Shown: positions 43,852-52,156 of the stretch, one piece after another
Layout of the letters: every line of letters begins with the position of its first letter
Position numbering within the stretch: position 1 is the first letter of the stretch
Assembly (NCBI GenBank): GCA_964371785.1
Contig: CAYJOL010000005.1
Coordinates: 124,001-188,000, forward strand
Direction of reading: 5' to 3'
Source of the DNA: CAVQCT01 sp964371785
GTDB taxonomy: Bacteria > Zixibacteria > MSB-5A5 > GN15 > FEB-12
DNA length: 64,000 nt
The notes under the pieces: model-generated
Databases searched by the model: none
What the model saw: the letters and a program-made list of their open reading frames with translations, nothing else
Told to the model about the DNA's origin: nothing
Position numbers and translations under genes: made by a program

Positions 43852-44601
43852 ATGAACAAACGACTGCTACTTCTTCTGGGGACTATCCTGGTTATGTCGC
43901 TATCAATGGGTTCTGCGTACGCGGCCCCTCGGTTGACAATTCCGGATACTGACTTCAACTTCGGAAATGTTCCTCAAAACGCGAAGATCGCGCATGTCTT
44001 TTGGCTGCACTCGACGGGCGATGATTCGCTGCTGATTCTCAAGGTGGTTCCCGGCTGAGGATGCACCCAGGCTCCTCTTGAAAAACAGGACCTTGCTGTC
44101 GGTGACAGCACTCAGCTTGAAATCATCTTCAGTACGAAATCATACACCGGACGGGTGACCAAGAGACCGAAAATTCAAACAAACGAGGGTCCGCCCGATA
44201 AATTCGTCTCCATCATGTGTAATGTTGAGACGCGTCCGGATTCAACGTACCCGATCATTATTGACCCGTACAAACTCGACCTGACTCAGTTCGGCGACAA
44301 AGTTCGGGATGAGATGACGTTTACCATTAAGAACATCTCAGACGCGAAACTTGATTTGTCTGTGGTCAGCGTGGCATCCAAGTATTTCTCGGTCAAACTC
44401 CCCTCGTCGATTGGACCTGGAGAGTCGGCCGAAGCAAAATTGAAGCTTGATGAAGCGGCCCGCGAAAAAGATTTTGAGAAGTCGTTCACCATCGAGCTCA
44501 GCGATACAGCACACACCCGTTTTACCGTCCCGGTGAAGCGGACCGTTCGGCCAAGCATTCAGACGAGTGAATCTGCTCACGCAACCGGCGCCGGCGAGTG
44601 A
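43852..44601 (+). CDS. DUF1573 protein with in-frame TGA at CxC: candidate selenoprotein (UGC)
   Basis: A 249-residue frame, if the TGA at 44056-44058 is read through. It is a close relative of the gene at 42118. The signal peptide ends near 'GSAYAAP', followed by 'IPDTDFNFGNVPQNAKIAHVFW' and 'LKVVPG'; then the TGA stands exactly at residue 69, the first Cys of the CxC in the paralogue, and 'GCTQAPLEKQ' continues without any other stop or shift to 'PSIQTSE'. Synonymous differences to the paralogue are frequent on both sides of the TGA while amino acids are largely kept, so the downstream half appears to have been selected as protein. A stem-loop 10 bases after the TGA could act as a SECIS. 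A one-base nonsense mutation (TGC to TGA) or a sequencing error is the alternative. Confidence 0.6.
44068..44095 (+). promoter_or_regulatory. SECIS-like stem-loop downstream of the in-frame TGA
   Basis: CAGGCTCCT (44068-44076) pairs with AGGACCTTG (44087-44095): eight base pairs with one internal C-C mismatch and one G-U, closing a ten-base loop CTTGAAAAAC that begins 19 bases after the TGA, within the usual bacterial SECIS spacing. The loop has a G at its fourth position rather than its first two, so the match is imperfect. The equivalent part of the paralogue can only form a weaker, G-U-rich pairing. Confidence 0.35.
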
Positions 44602-44636
44602 GTTGTCTGTAGCATCTTAGCAAATCACTTAATGAC

Positions 44637-44668
44637 AAAAAGAACCGTTCTTTCGAACGGTTCTTTTT
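44637..44668. terminator. Bidirectional terminator between DUF1573 and GWxTD genes
   Basis: A nine-base-pair GC-containing stem GAACCGTTC/GAACGGTTC with loop TTTC is extended by AAAAA/TTTTT flanks, giving a perfect 14-base-pair hairpin between two convergent genes. Confidence 0.93.
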
Positions 44669-44709
44669 GTATTCGGAATTCTGTTCTGCTCCGCACCCGG
44701 GCCCGGGCG

Positions 44710-46143
44710 CTAGTCTTCCACTATGTCAATAAATCCTTGATTAATCCGGTCCTGCCAATCTTTGTTATACACTTCGCCCTGAACATTAGAATGCACGAGC
44801 CGGTAGTCGGAGTTCCCCGAGTAATCTTCAAAGACGAACAGCTTCCCCTCCCTGATTGATCGATAGTACCACACTTCATATGGGTTCCCGACCCGGGGAG
44901 CCTGAAAATCGTCACGCTCATCCCAGGGGCCGTACGTCATATATACTCGGCCACGATCGGTAAGCCATCCGTTGTTTTTGGCTACATTAGTGGAGAAAAA
45001 GCGGTTGGCATAACTGTAACGACGGACCATTTCCGCACGGTTTTCAATAATAGACGTGCTCGGATCCGAATCGTGCTCTTTCCAATACTGACTGAGGTAG
45101 TTCAATTTTCCCGAATCGGAGAGATTGCTGAGCACTCCCGCCTGTTCCGGCGTCAGAAGATACTTTACCAGGTGAATTTTATCAGCGAGCGACAGACTGT
45201 CGTAAGAATTTCTGCCAATCATGGATCCAGCTGCGGCCAGTTGTACCGCCTGGGGCGAGACTATATGGAACGGAATATCGAATGTATCGCTGGCCTTAGT
45301 GGGAATATCCGTCGCCACCAGTTGGAGTCTGTAGTTCCCAGTCGGCCAACTCTTGATGTCAATCGGCTCCGTTATGACGGCCGTCTGATCGTGAGACTCG
45401 CGGACGAGTGACCCCAGCGGCTGATATAAATTCCCCTGGTCATCAAAAACCGACAGCCCGAACATATATCGCGCGTTTGGAAGCGTATCAGCCAGGTTAT
45501 ACAACTCGCTGTATAGAAACATGATCGAATCCGAGACTGAAAAAATGTTGATCGGATTAATCAAAACATTAAACCCGTTCTTGGACAGTCGCGGGTTGTA
45601 TGCCGGATTGTCCTCTCCTACGTACTTGAGGTCATACGCGAGAAAGCTTCCGCCAATGGAAATTCGATTCCTGGCCGGGGGCGGCACAGTTATCTTGTCT
45701 ATAAAAAACGAACCTTCACGCTTGCTCGCGACGTCAACCACCGTCAGTCTGGCGGTGTAACTTCCCGGCTTTGCCATCAATATGACTTTATTAAACACGC
45801 GGAAATTCTTGGCCGAGGCTTCTTCCGTATCTTTCACTTTCAGCGAAAACAGCGTCCTCGCCGAGTCGGTCGGGAAGCCGTCGGTGTTGAACAGATCAAC
45901 TTGCGCAAAGATTCTGGCATATAACATATCATCAGTCGACGAATCCGGGCGATAGAACTGGAACTCATCCCGGTTGACCGTGAAGGGAAATTCGACCAGC
46001 GCCACCGAATCGTAGGCCGGATTGTCATAGACGATACTTCCCGCGTAAACGGCAAGCGGTTCGCCGGTAGCCGCAAGGGCCATCCCGGAAAGACCGGTGA
46101 TTACCATAACGGGTGCCAGGAGCAGAATTAGTCTTTGAAACAT
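44710..46143 (-). CDS. Exported GWxTD-domain protein 1
   Basis: A 477-residue exported protein. A signal peptide ends near 'MALAAT', and the chain contains strand-rich repeats with 'YFP.TVNRDEFQFY'-like polar segments. The C-terminal 110 residues are the GWxTD domain, with 'NGWLTDRGRVYMTYGPWDERDD' and 'YEVWYYRS.REGKLFVFED' patterns. The role of this domain is unknown; it is common in Acidobacteria, Bacteroidetes and FCB bacteria. It is the last gene of an eight-gene same-strand cluster and lies 18 bases after the second GWxTD gene. Confidence 0.88.
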   Translation of the reverse strand: MFQRLILLLAPVMVITGLSGMALAATGEPLAVYAGSIVYDNPAYDSVALVEFPFTVNRDEFQFYRPDSSTDDMLYARIFAQVDLFNTDGFPTDSARTLFSLKVKDTEEASAKNFRVFNKVILMAKPGSYTARLTVVDVASKREGSFFIDKITVPPPARNRISIGGSFLAYDLKYVGEDNPAYNPRLSKNGFNVLINPINIFSVSDSIMFLYSELYNLADTLPNARYMFGLSVFDDQGNLYQPLGSLVRESHDQTAVITEPIDIKSWPTGNYRLQLVATDIPTKASDTFDIPFHIVSPQAVQLAAAGSMIGRNSYDSLSLADKIHLVKYLLTPEQAGVLSNLSDSGKLNYLSQYWKEHDSDPSTSIIENRAEMVRRYSYANRFFSTNVAKNNGWLTDRGRVYMTYGPWDERDDFQAPRVGNPYEVWYYRSIREGKLFVFEDYSGNSDYRLVHSNVQGEVYNKDWQDRINQGFIDIVED

Positions 46144-46161
46144 ATAGGCTGTGGAACTCCT

Positions 46162-47499
46162 CTAGAAGTCAGGCCGTTGGTTTAATCCATCGTATGGATA
46201 TTCCAGCCGGTAATCCCCATCTTCGTTAACATCAACAAAAACGAACTTGCGGTATTTTGATCCCCGGTAATAATGCCATTCCTGATAAGGATGCATATTG
46301 GGAACGACCGGGTAATCATCGACCTGGTCGGGCTCGCCATATATAATATAAATTCTACCGCGATCAGTCTTCCAGCCCTGACGGTACATATGGGTGAAAT
46401 TCTGATTGGCGATGTTCACTCGTCGATAGAATTCATCTTTGGCTTCGTTCACGGACGTTCCCGGGGTGGGATCACGGCCGTCCCAAAATGCATTGAATGC
46501 GCTCAGCCGGTCGGGATACGTTTCGGCTTTTTTCAACACGTCCATCTCTTCATTCGTGGCGATGATGCCCAGCTGCCCGAGAATTGATTTGTAGTCATAC
46601 TTCAGCAAAGCATTTTGTGACCAAAAAATGGTGAAATCCCGGTATTCCACGTCGAGTTTTTTTGCCCGCTTCCCCAGGAGCGTGACGCTCAATTCGTATC
46701 GGCCCGGGATCAAACTGTCAAGGGAGATTTCACGAAATTGCCTCACCGTGGGCTCGGTAAACTCCGAGGTAAGCGAATCCCGGTAGACCATTCCTTTCAC
46801 CGAGTGCCTCAGCATCGTCTCGACGCGGACATCCGGCGTGGAATCAGTCCCCCGGTACAACTCGACATAAAAGAGCAGGCGGAGTTTGTCATCGTTGCCG
46901 TAAATATGCGTTACCGAAGGCACGACCAGCAGACTTCCCTTGTCAAATTCCTTGGAGCCGCTGTCGCTGCTCTTGTCGACAGCCTGTACCAGCTCGATAT
47001 CCGATAGAGTAGGCTGCTTACTTCCCATGTCCTTCAGTTTAAGTTTGAACTGCTGGTTTTGTACCTGCCTTGAAGACGGGTCGCTGAGCACCAGATTCAT
47101 CGTATATTTGCCGGGAGGCAAGTCGAAATTGACCTGGCTGGTTCGATAGTCGTACCGGGATTTCGCTTTCACTTCATTGGGAACGAGGACTGTCTTGGAC
47201 TGATGATAAGAGTCCACCAACTCTTCATTATCGTTGTACACTTTCACCGCAACTTCGTACTGGGCCTCAAAGTTGTCGTCCTTTTTGGCGAAGTTGAGGA
47301 CAGCGTTATAAATCTGATAGTAGACTTCCAGGCGTACTTTCCCGGGGATGTTGGACTTGAAGGCCGCATGGTCGACAATGAAATACGAGTCGACGCCTTT
47401 CCGATTAAAGACATCAAAAGTCTCCTGAGCCTTTGAATCGGACACTATCCACATCATGCTCAGCGCTATCAGAGCGCCTGTAACAACTTGCTTTGTCAT
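46162..47499 (-). CDS. Exported GWxTD-domain protein 2
   Basis: A 445-residue exported relative of the next gene. A signal peptide ends near 'DSKAQE', followed by Ig-like strands ('FDLPPGKYTMNLVLSDPSS') and the C-terminal GWxTD domain with 'RQGWKTDRGRIYIIYGEPDQ' and 'YQEWHYYRGSKYRKFVFVD'. The function is unknown. It lies upstream of GWxTD protein 1 and 102 bases downstream of the second ABC permease, with a weak hairpin between. Pairing of two GWxTD proteins behind an ABC/TolC exporter is a recurrent-looking arrangement that deserves a genome comparison. Confidence 0.87.
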   Translation of the reverse strand: MTKQVVTGALIALSMMWIVSDSKAQETFDVFNRKGVDSYFIVDHAAFKSNIPGKVRLEVYYQIYNAVLNFAKKDDNFEAQYEVAVKVYNDNEELVDSYHQSKTVLVPNEVKAKSRYDYRTSQVNFDLPPGKYTMNLVLSDPSSRQVQNQQFKLKLKDMGSKQPTLSDIELVQAVDKSSDSGSKEFDKGSLLVVPSVTHIYGNDDKLRLLFYVELYRGTDSTPDVRVETMLRHSVKGMVYRDSLTSEFTEPTVRQFREISLDSLIPGRYELSVTLLGKRAKKLDVEYRDFTIFWSQNALLKYDYKSILGQLGIIATNEEMDVLKKAETYPDRLSAFNAFWDGRDPTPGTSVNEAKDEFYRRVNIANQNFTHMYRQGWKTDRGRIYIIYGEPDQVDDYPVVPNMHPYQEWHYYRGSKYRKFVFVDVNEDGDYRLEYPYDGLNQRPDF

Positions 47500-47566
47500 A
47501 TCAGTTTAACACCCATGGAGCCGCGTCGTTCCCATGGTACCAGCCAACCGATTGTCTGGCAACATA

Positions 47567-47587
47567 AAAAAGAGACGTGGAAGCGTC
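47567..47587 (-). terminator. Weak terminator-like hairpin after the ABC permease genes
   Basis: On the minus strand GACG-CTTCCA-CGTC is followed by TCTTTTTT. The four-base-pair stem is short, so partial read-through into the GWxTD genes is expected. Confidence 0.35.
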
Positions 47588-47601
47588 ACTATTCGTGAAG
47601 T

Positions 47602-48852
47602 CTATTCATATCTCAGGGCGTCAATTGGATCCAGCCAGGCGGCCTTGATGGCCGGGTAGACGCCCGACACCAGGCCAACCGAAACCGACACGAAGAATCC
47701 AAGCAGTACCCAGATTATTGATACAGACAGGGGGAAATGTAGAAGGCCATTTACTACAAGACCGATTGTGGCACCGAACAAGACGCCGAGCACACCCCCG
47801 GTACCGGAAAGCGTCATGGCCTCGGTCAGAAATTGAAGTATGATATTCGAGCGTTTGGCCCCGATCGCCTTGCGGATGCCAATCTCGCGCGTCCGCTCGG
47901 TCACCGAAACCAGCATTATGTTCATGACACCGATACCGCCAACCATGAGGCCAACCGATGTTATGACAATCATCGCGATGTATATGTACTTGGTGATATT
48001 ACCGATGAAATCCTTAAACTGGTCCTGAGTCGCCAACGAGAAGTTGTCCGGTTTTCCGAACGGAACTTTCCGATAGTTGCGAAGAATCCCGGTGATTTCA
48101 TCCATGGCCGGTTCAATGTTGCCGTACGTAGTGGCCCGCGCCACCAAAAACAGCTCCTCTTCATCCGGGTAGATCTTCTCGAAGGTCGACAACGGGATAG
48201 CGATCATCTGATTCGCCTCATCGTTGCCAAAACTGGATTTAACCTCTTCCATCACGCCGACAACCTGAAATTTCTTTCCGTTAACACGAATCTCCTGCTC
48301 GATCGGATTCTCGGATTCGAATAGAACCTCCGCCACATCGTGACCGATCACACAACTCATCGTCCGAAACTGCTCGTCAGTGTCGGTGAGGAACCTACCC
48401 TGCTCCACACTCTTGTTGTTGACCTTCACAAAATCAGGCCAGCAGCCCATTAGTTGCGGACGATTGAACTTACGATTCTTGAATTTGGCCTCGTTGCCGC
48501 CGCGTTGAAAGTAGTAGTTCTGGGGAGAAACTCCATCCACAAGCTGCGCCGAGTTCAACAAGGCCTTGGCTTCTCCAACGGTAATGGCCGGTCGATTACG
48601 CATCTCGTCGCTGGCATCATGGTGGTCCACTTGCGGCGGGTACTTGGTGATCCAGATGACATTCGACCCCAGACTGTCGATCTCCTTGTTCATCGCACCA
48701 TTTAACCCGTCAATGATCGAAGCCATCCCGATAACGGAGCTGACGCCGACCATGACTCCGAGAATGGTCAGACCCGCTCTTAGCTTATTGCCTCTGATAG
48801 CCGCCAGGGCCATCAGAATTCCGTCTTTAATTTCAACCCACGTGAGCATCAT
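47602..48852 (-). CDS. MacB-type ABC transporter permease 1
   Basis: A 416-residue permease with one N-terminal membrane helix, a long periplasmic domain (about 45-285) and three C-terminal helices, the MacB layout without its ATPase part. 'GIMNIMLVSVTERTREIGIRKAIGAK' is the family signature and 'YPAIKAAWLDPIDALRYE' ends the protein. It lies seven bases from the second permease, so the two likely form a heterodimer that uses the ATPase upstream. It probably works with the MacA-like adaptor and TolC to carry a periplasmic substrate out. Confidence 0.92.
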   Translation of the reverse strand: MMLTWVEIKDGILMALAAIRGNKLRAGLTILGVMVGVSSVIGMASIIDGLNGAMNKEIDSLGSNVIWITKYPPQVDHHDASDEMRNRPAITVGEAKALLNSAQLVDGVSPQNYYFQRGGNEAKFKNRKFNRPQLMGCWPDFVKVNNKSVEQGRFLTDTDEQFRTMSCVIGHDVAEVLFESENPIEQEIRVNGKKFQVVGVMEEVKSSFGNDEANQMIAIPLSTFEKIYPDEEELFLVARATTYGNIEPAMDEITGILRNYRKVPFGKPDNFSLATQDQFKDFIGNITKYIYIAMIVITSVGLMVGGIGVMNIMLVSVTERTREIGIRKAIGAKRSNIILQFLTEAMTLSGTGGVLGVLFGATIGLVVNGLLHFPLSVSIIWVLLGFFVSVSVGLVSGVYPAIKAAWLDPIDALRYE

Positions 48853-48858
48853 AATTAT

Positions 48859-50079
48859 TTACTCGTAGCTAAGCGCTTTAATGGGGTCCAGTCGCGCGGC
48901 CTTCATCGCCGGATAGATGCCGAAAATCAGTCCTGTTCCTGTCGAAATCGACAGACCTGCAATGATCGCCAGCATCGATGGCTCAATTTCCATATTTATC
49001 ATGCCGACCAGGACCTTTGCGATCATGTAACCGGCCACAATTCCGACCAGCCCTCCCGATAATGTAAGCACCAGCGACTCGAACAGGAATTGCAGAAGAA
49101 TGTGCTTCTGCTTGGCGCCAATCGATTTTCGTATACCGATCTCGCGTGTCCGTTCAGTCACCGACACCATCATGATATTCATGACTACAATTCCACCGAC
49201 AACCAGTGAAATCGAGGAAATCCCGATCAAACCAAGTCGAAAAATCCTAGTTATTGAATTCAATAGATCGAGGATAACGTCCGCGGTAAGAATATCGAAA
49301 TCATCATCCTTGTCGAACGGTACATGCCGCTGGGCTCGCAATACCACGCGCACCTGGTCCATGGCCGGATCAAGGACTTCTACCGATCTGGCCTTGATCA
49401 CCATACTGAGACCGCGCCTGGGGAATCCAAATTGTTTGCTGAACACCGACAGCGGCACGATCACGAAATTATCTTCGTTATTGCCGAACGTCGAACCCCT
49501 TTTCTTGCTCACCCCGATTATCGTGTACTTTTTTCCCCCGACCTTAATCTGCTTACCGACAGGATCGACCGAGGGAAAGAACGTCTCCCTAATCTGGTCA
49601 CCCACGAACACTACCGGCCTTCGATACAGGTCGTCCTCGTACGTCTGGAATCGTCCCTCAACGACTTCAAGGTCAACGATGTCAATGTAATTTGCCTCCG
49701 AACCCACTACGGTGACGTTGTCGAGGGCATCGCTGCCGTACTTGATGGTTGCGGACTGGTATGCCCTGGGACAGACTTTGTCCACCAGATTACAGCTCTC
49801 CCTTATCAAATCGACCGCCTTGTAGTCGATCGGCTTACGTTTGATTTTCTCCCAGAACATTTCGTCCGAGGTAACAATTCCGATGCGCTGAACGACGAAC
49901 GTCGCAGGGCCGAGCCCGGCCAGCTCCTTTTCCACCGCCCCGGCCATCCCTTCCAGTGCGGAGATGATCGTCATAACCGAAGTCACGCCGATGACGATAC
50001 CCAGCAGGGTTAGACCGCTGCGGAGTTTATTCGCCCTGAGCGCATCAATCGCAATTCCGAAAAGGGATGGTACAACCAT
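48859..50079 (-). CDS. MacB-type ABC transporter permease 2
   Basis: A 406-residue permease of the same layout as permease 1, with 'GIVVMNIMMVSVTERTREIGIRKSIGA' and the end 'YPAMKAARLDPIKALSYE'. The two proteins share these motifs but differ in the large periplasmic part, which points to distinct substrate faces in a heterodimer. It begins two bases downstream of the ATPase stop. There is no fused ATPase domain. Confidence 0.92.
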   Translation of the reverse strand: MVVPSLFGIAIDALRANKLRSGLTLLGIVIGVTSVMTIISALEGMAGAVEKELAGLGPATFVVQRIGIVTSDEMFWEKIKRKPIDYKAVDLIRESCNLVDKVCPRAYQSATIKYGSDALDNVTVVGSEANYIDIVDLEVVEGRFQTYEDDLYRRPVVFVGDQIRETFFPSVDPVGKQIKVGGKKYTIIGVSKKRGSTFGNNEDNFVIVPLSVFSKQFGFPRRGLSMVIKARSVEVLDPAMDQVRVVLRAQRHVPFDKDDDFDILTADVILDLLNSITRIFRLGLIGISSISLVVGGIVVMNIMMVSVTERTREIGIRKSIGAKQKHILLQFLFESLVLTLSGGLVGIVAGYMIAKVLVGMINMEIEPSMLAIIAGLSISTGTGLIFGIYPAMKAARLDPIKALSYE

Positions 50080-50081
50080 GT

Positions 50082-50789
50082 TTAGTGCACACCATTTCGC
50101 TGTTCGGCGGCAACCGATTCATCCGTCGCGATCTGCCCATCCAGAATGGATAGAACTCGGTGGGCATGCAGAGCGATGTCGCGTTCATGTGTCACCAAAA
50201 TTATCGTATTGCCCTGACGATGCAGAGCATCGAACAATTTCATAATCTCAACGGACGTTTTGCTGTCGAGGTTTCCGGTCGGCTCATCGGCCAAAAGCAG
50301 CGACGGGTCGTTAACCAGAGCTCTGGCGATGGCCACGCGTTGTCTCTGACCTCCCGAGAGCTCGGTCGGTTTGTGGTACATTCTATCAGAGAGCTCCACC
50401 CGATCGAGCGCCTGCTTGGCCTTTTCCTCTCGTGCCTTGGCCGCAGTGCCGTTATAAATCAACGGGAGCTCAACATTATGCAGCGCCGTCGCCCTGGGCA
50501 ACAGGTTGAATGTCTGGAAAACGAAGCCGATTTCGCGATTTCTGATGTTAGCCAGTTCATCGTCGTTCATATGGCTGACCGGCTTGGAATTCAGCAGATA
50601 ATCTCCTTCTGTCGGCGTGTCGAGACATCCAATGAGATTCATCAGCGTAGATTTGCCCGAACCCGACGGTCCCATAATTGCGACATACTCGCCCTTCTGA
50701 ATCTGCATGGTTACACCGCTGAGGGCATGGACCTTCTCCGAGCCCATGATGTACGTTTTCCAAAGATTTCTGGTCTCAATTAAAGGCAT
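50082..50789 (-). CDS. ABC transporter ATP-binding protein, MacB/LolD type
   Basis: A 235-residue ATPase with Walker A 'GPSGSGKSTLMN' (about 40), the Q-loop 'FVFQTFNLLPRATALHNVELPL', signature 'LSGGQRQRVAIARAL' and Walker B 'LLLADEPTGNLD', plus H-loop 'VTHERDIA'. It is the energy-supplying subunit for the two permeases next to it and is separated from the adaptor gene by two bases. The ATPase type used in LolCDE and MacB cannot be told apart by sequence alone. Confidence 0.95.
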   Translation of the reverse strand: MPLIETRNLWKTYIMGSEKVHALSGVTMQIQKGEYVAIMGPSGSGKSTLMNLIGCLDTPTEGDYLLNSKPVSHMNDDELANIRNREIGFVFQTFNLLPRATALHNVELPLIYNGTAAKAREEKAKQALDRVELSDRMYHKPTELSGGQRQRVAIARALVNDPSLLLADEPTGNLDSKTSVEIMKLFDALHRQGNTIILVTHERDIALHAHRVLSILDGQIATDESVAAEQRNGVH

Positions 50790-50791
50790 GG

Positions 50792-52108
50792 TTATTCTTT
50801 CTTCACGGCCATCGTGCGGTCCACGGTTGCCTCAACCGCATCGCCGTCTTTGATCGTTCTCAGTACCCGGTACGGACCCGAGACAACCGAATCCCCGGTG
50901 TTCAGGCCCTGAGTGATTTCGATATTGCGCTGATCGGCAATGCCGGTCTCCACCTGAACAAACTTTGCCTTGCCCGAGCTGATGACAAATACTCCCTTGA
51001 GATCCTTCCGCTTATCCTCGTCCGCTGTTTGCGGAGCCGCCGAGGAACTGTCCGCGGCGTGTACTTCGGAACCTTTGGCTTCACTTCCCGTATCGGGCTG
51101 TCCGGATTTAGCCCGTTCCAGTGAATCCAAATCGAACGAGCGTGTCACTATCGATGCGTACGGAACGGCAAGAGTCTGCTCCTTCTTATTCGTAATTATA
51201 TCAACGGTGGCCGACATACCCGGACGAATCTTGACATTGGGATCGGTGAAGATGACCTTAACTGTAAAATCTGTCGATTGATCCTGAGTGCCGGTATTCG
51301 AGAGAATCGCCGTGTTGCCGATTTCAACGACCTGCCCGCCGAAAATGGTGTCCGGAAATGCATCGACCTCGATATCAGCGGCCTGGTGGAGCGCCACCTT
51401 GTTGATCTCAGTCTCGTCAACGTCGACCTCAACCTCGAATACATCAAGATTCGAAATCGTCATGAGGGTCTTACCCTGAGTAAACGCCGTCTGCGCGGCC
51501 GCGATTTCGCCTACTTCGCAGTCAAGGAAGGTAATGATGCCGGACATAGGAGCGACAATCTTGGCTTTGCTCAGATTGTCCAGCTGCTTTTCATACTGCG
51601 ATTCCGACTGCTTGGCCTGCGCCGCCATAGCCTCATAGCCAGCCCTGAGATTCAGGTAGGTGTATTTGGCATCATTGAACTGTGTCTCCGATGTCAGCTT
51701 ATTATCAAAGAGCTGTTTCTGACGATTGTATTCCTCTTCCGCCTGGTCTAATTGGGCTTTGGCGCCGTTCAATCGGGCGTTGATCTCCGTCACGACATAG
51801 TTAGCCTGATCGACATCAGATCTCAGTTGCACCGTATCCAGCACGACGAGCAGGTCGCCTGTTTTCACATAATCGCCTTCTTTGACGGGCAAAGCGATTA
51901 TCTCGCCATTGACCTGCGAAGTTATGTTTACTTTAGTTTGTGGCTGAATACGACCGGACGCCGATACCTTTTCAATCAACTCCCGGGGCGTCGCCACTTC
52001 AGCCTGTACCTGTGTGGACTTGGTTGTGTTCATCTTCATGTTGAGGATGACCACAACAGCCACAACAACTACCAAGCCGACTATCAACAGGAGTTTCTTC
52101 TTATTCAT
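50792..52108 (-). CDS. MacA-like periplasmic adaptor
   Basis: A 438-residue membrane-fusion protein. An N-terminal anchor (about 5-25) is followed by the barrel-sandwich half 'SGRIQPQTKVNITSQVNGEI', a helical hairpin, 'VVAPMSGIITFLDCEVGE' and a beta-barrel with 'IRPGMSATVDIIT'. A low-complexity insert of about 35 residues near 330-370 (Ser/Ala/Glu-rich) is unusual for MacA. It connects the permeases to the TolC-like channel encoded immediately upstream. Confidence 0.93.
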   Translation of the reverse strand: MNKKKLLLIVGLVVVVAVVVILNMKMNTTKSTQVQAEVATPRELIEKVSASGRIQPQTKVNITSQVNGEIIALPVKEGDYVKTGDLLVVLDTVQLRSDVDQANYVVTEINARLNGAKAQLDQAEEEYNRQKQLFDNKLTSETQFNDAKYTYLNLRAGYEAMAAQAKQSESQYEKQLDNLSKAKIVAPMSGIITFLDCEVGEIAAAQTAFTQGKTLMTISNLDVFEVEVDVDETEINKVALHQAADIEVDAFPDTIFGGQVVEIGNTAILSNTGTQDQSTDFTVKVIFTDPNVKIRPGMSATVDIITNKKEQTLAVPYASIVTRSFDLDSLERAKSGQPDTGSEAKGSEVHAADSSSAAPQTADEDKRKDLKGVFVISSGKAKFVQVETGIADQRNIEITQGLNTGDSVVSGPYRVLRTIKDGDAVEATVDRTMAVKKE

Positions 52109-52156
52109 GTTACATTGCCTCTCGAGAAGTTATACGCATTTCACGACTTAATTTTC

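Noticed and set aside
43795..44058. Short DUF1573 fragment ending at the TGA as a complete gene
   Set aside because: It would stop at the motif Cys of a conserved domain while the same frame continues with conserved sequence to 44601.
44095..44109. Perfect GCTGTC-GGT-GACAGC hairpin as an alternative SECIS
   Set aside because: Its loop starts 43 bases after the TGA, beyond the usual bacterial SECIS range; the GACAGC arm encodes a conserved Asp-Ser, so it may be incidental.
49324..50013. 229-codon plus-strand frame opposite ABC permease 2
   Set aside because: Antisense shadow with no start signal.
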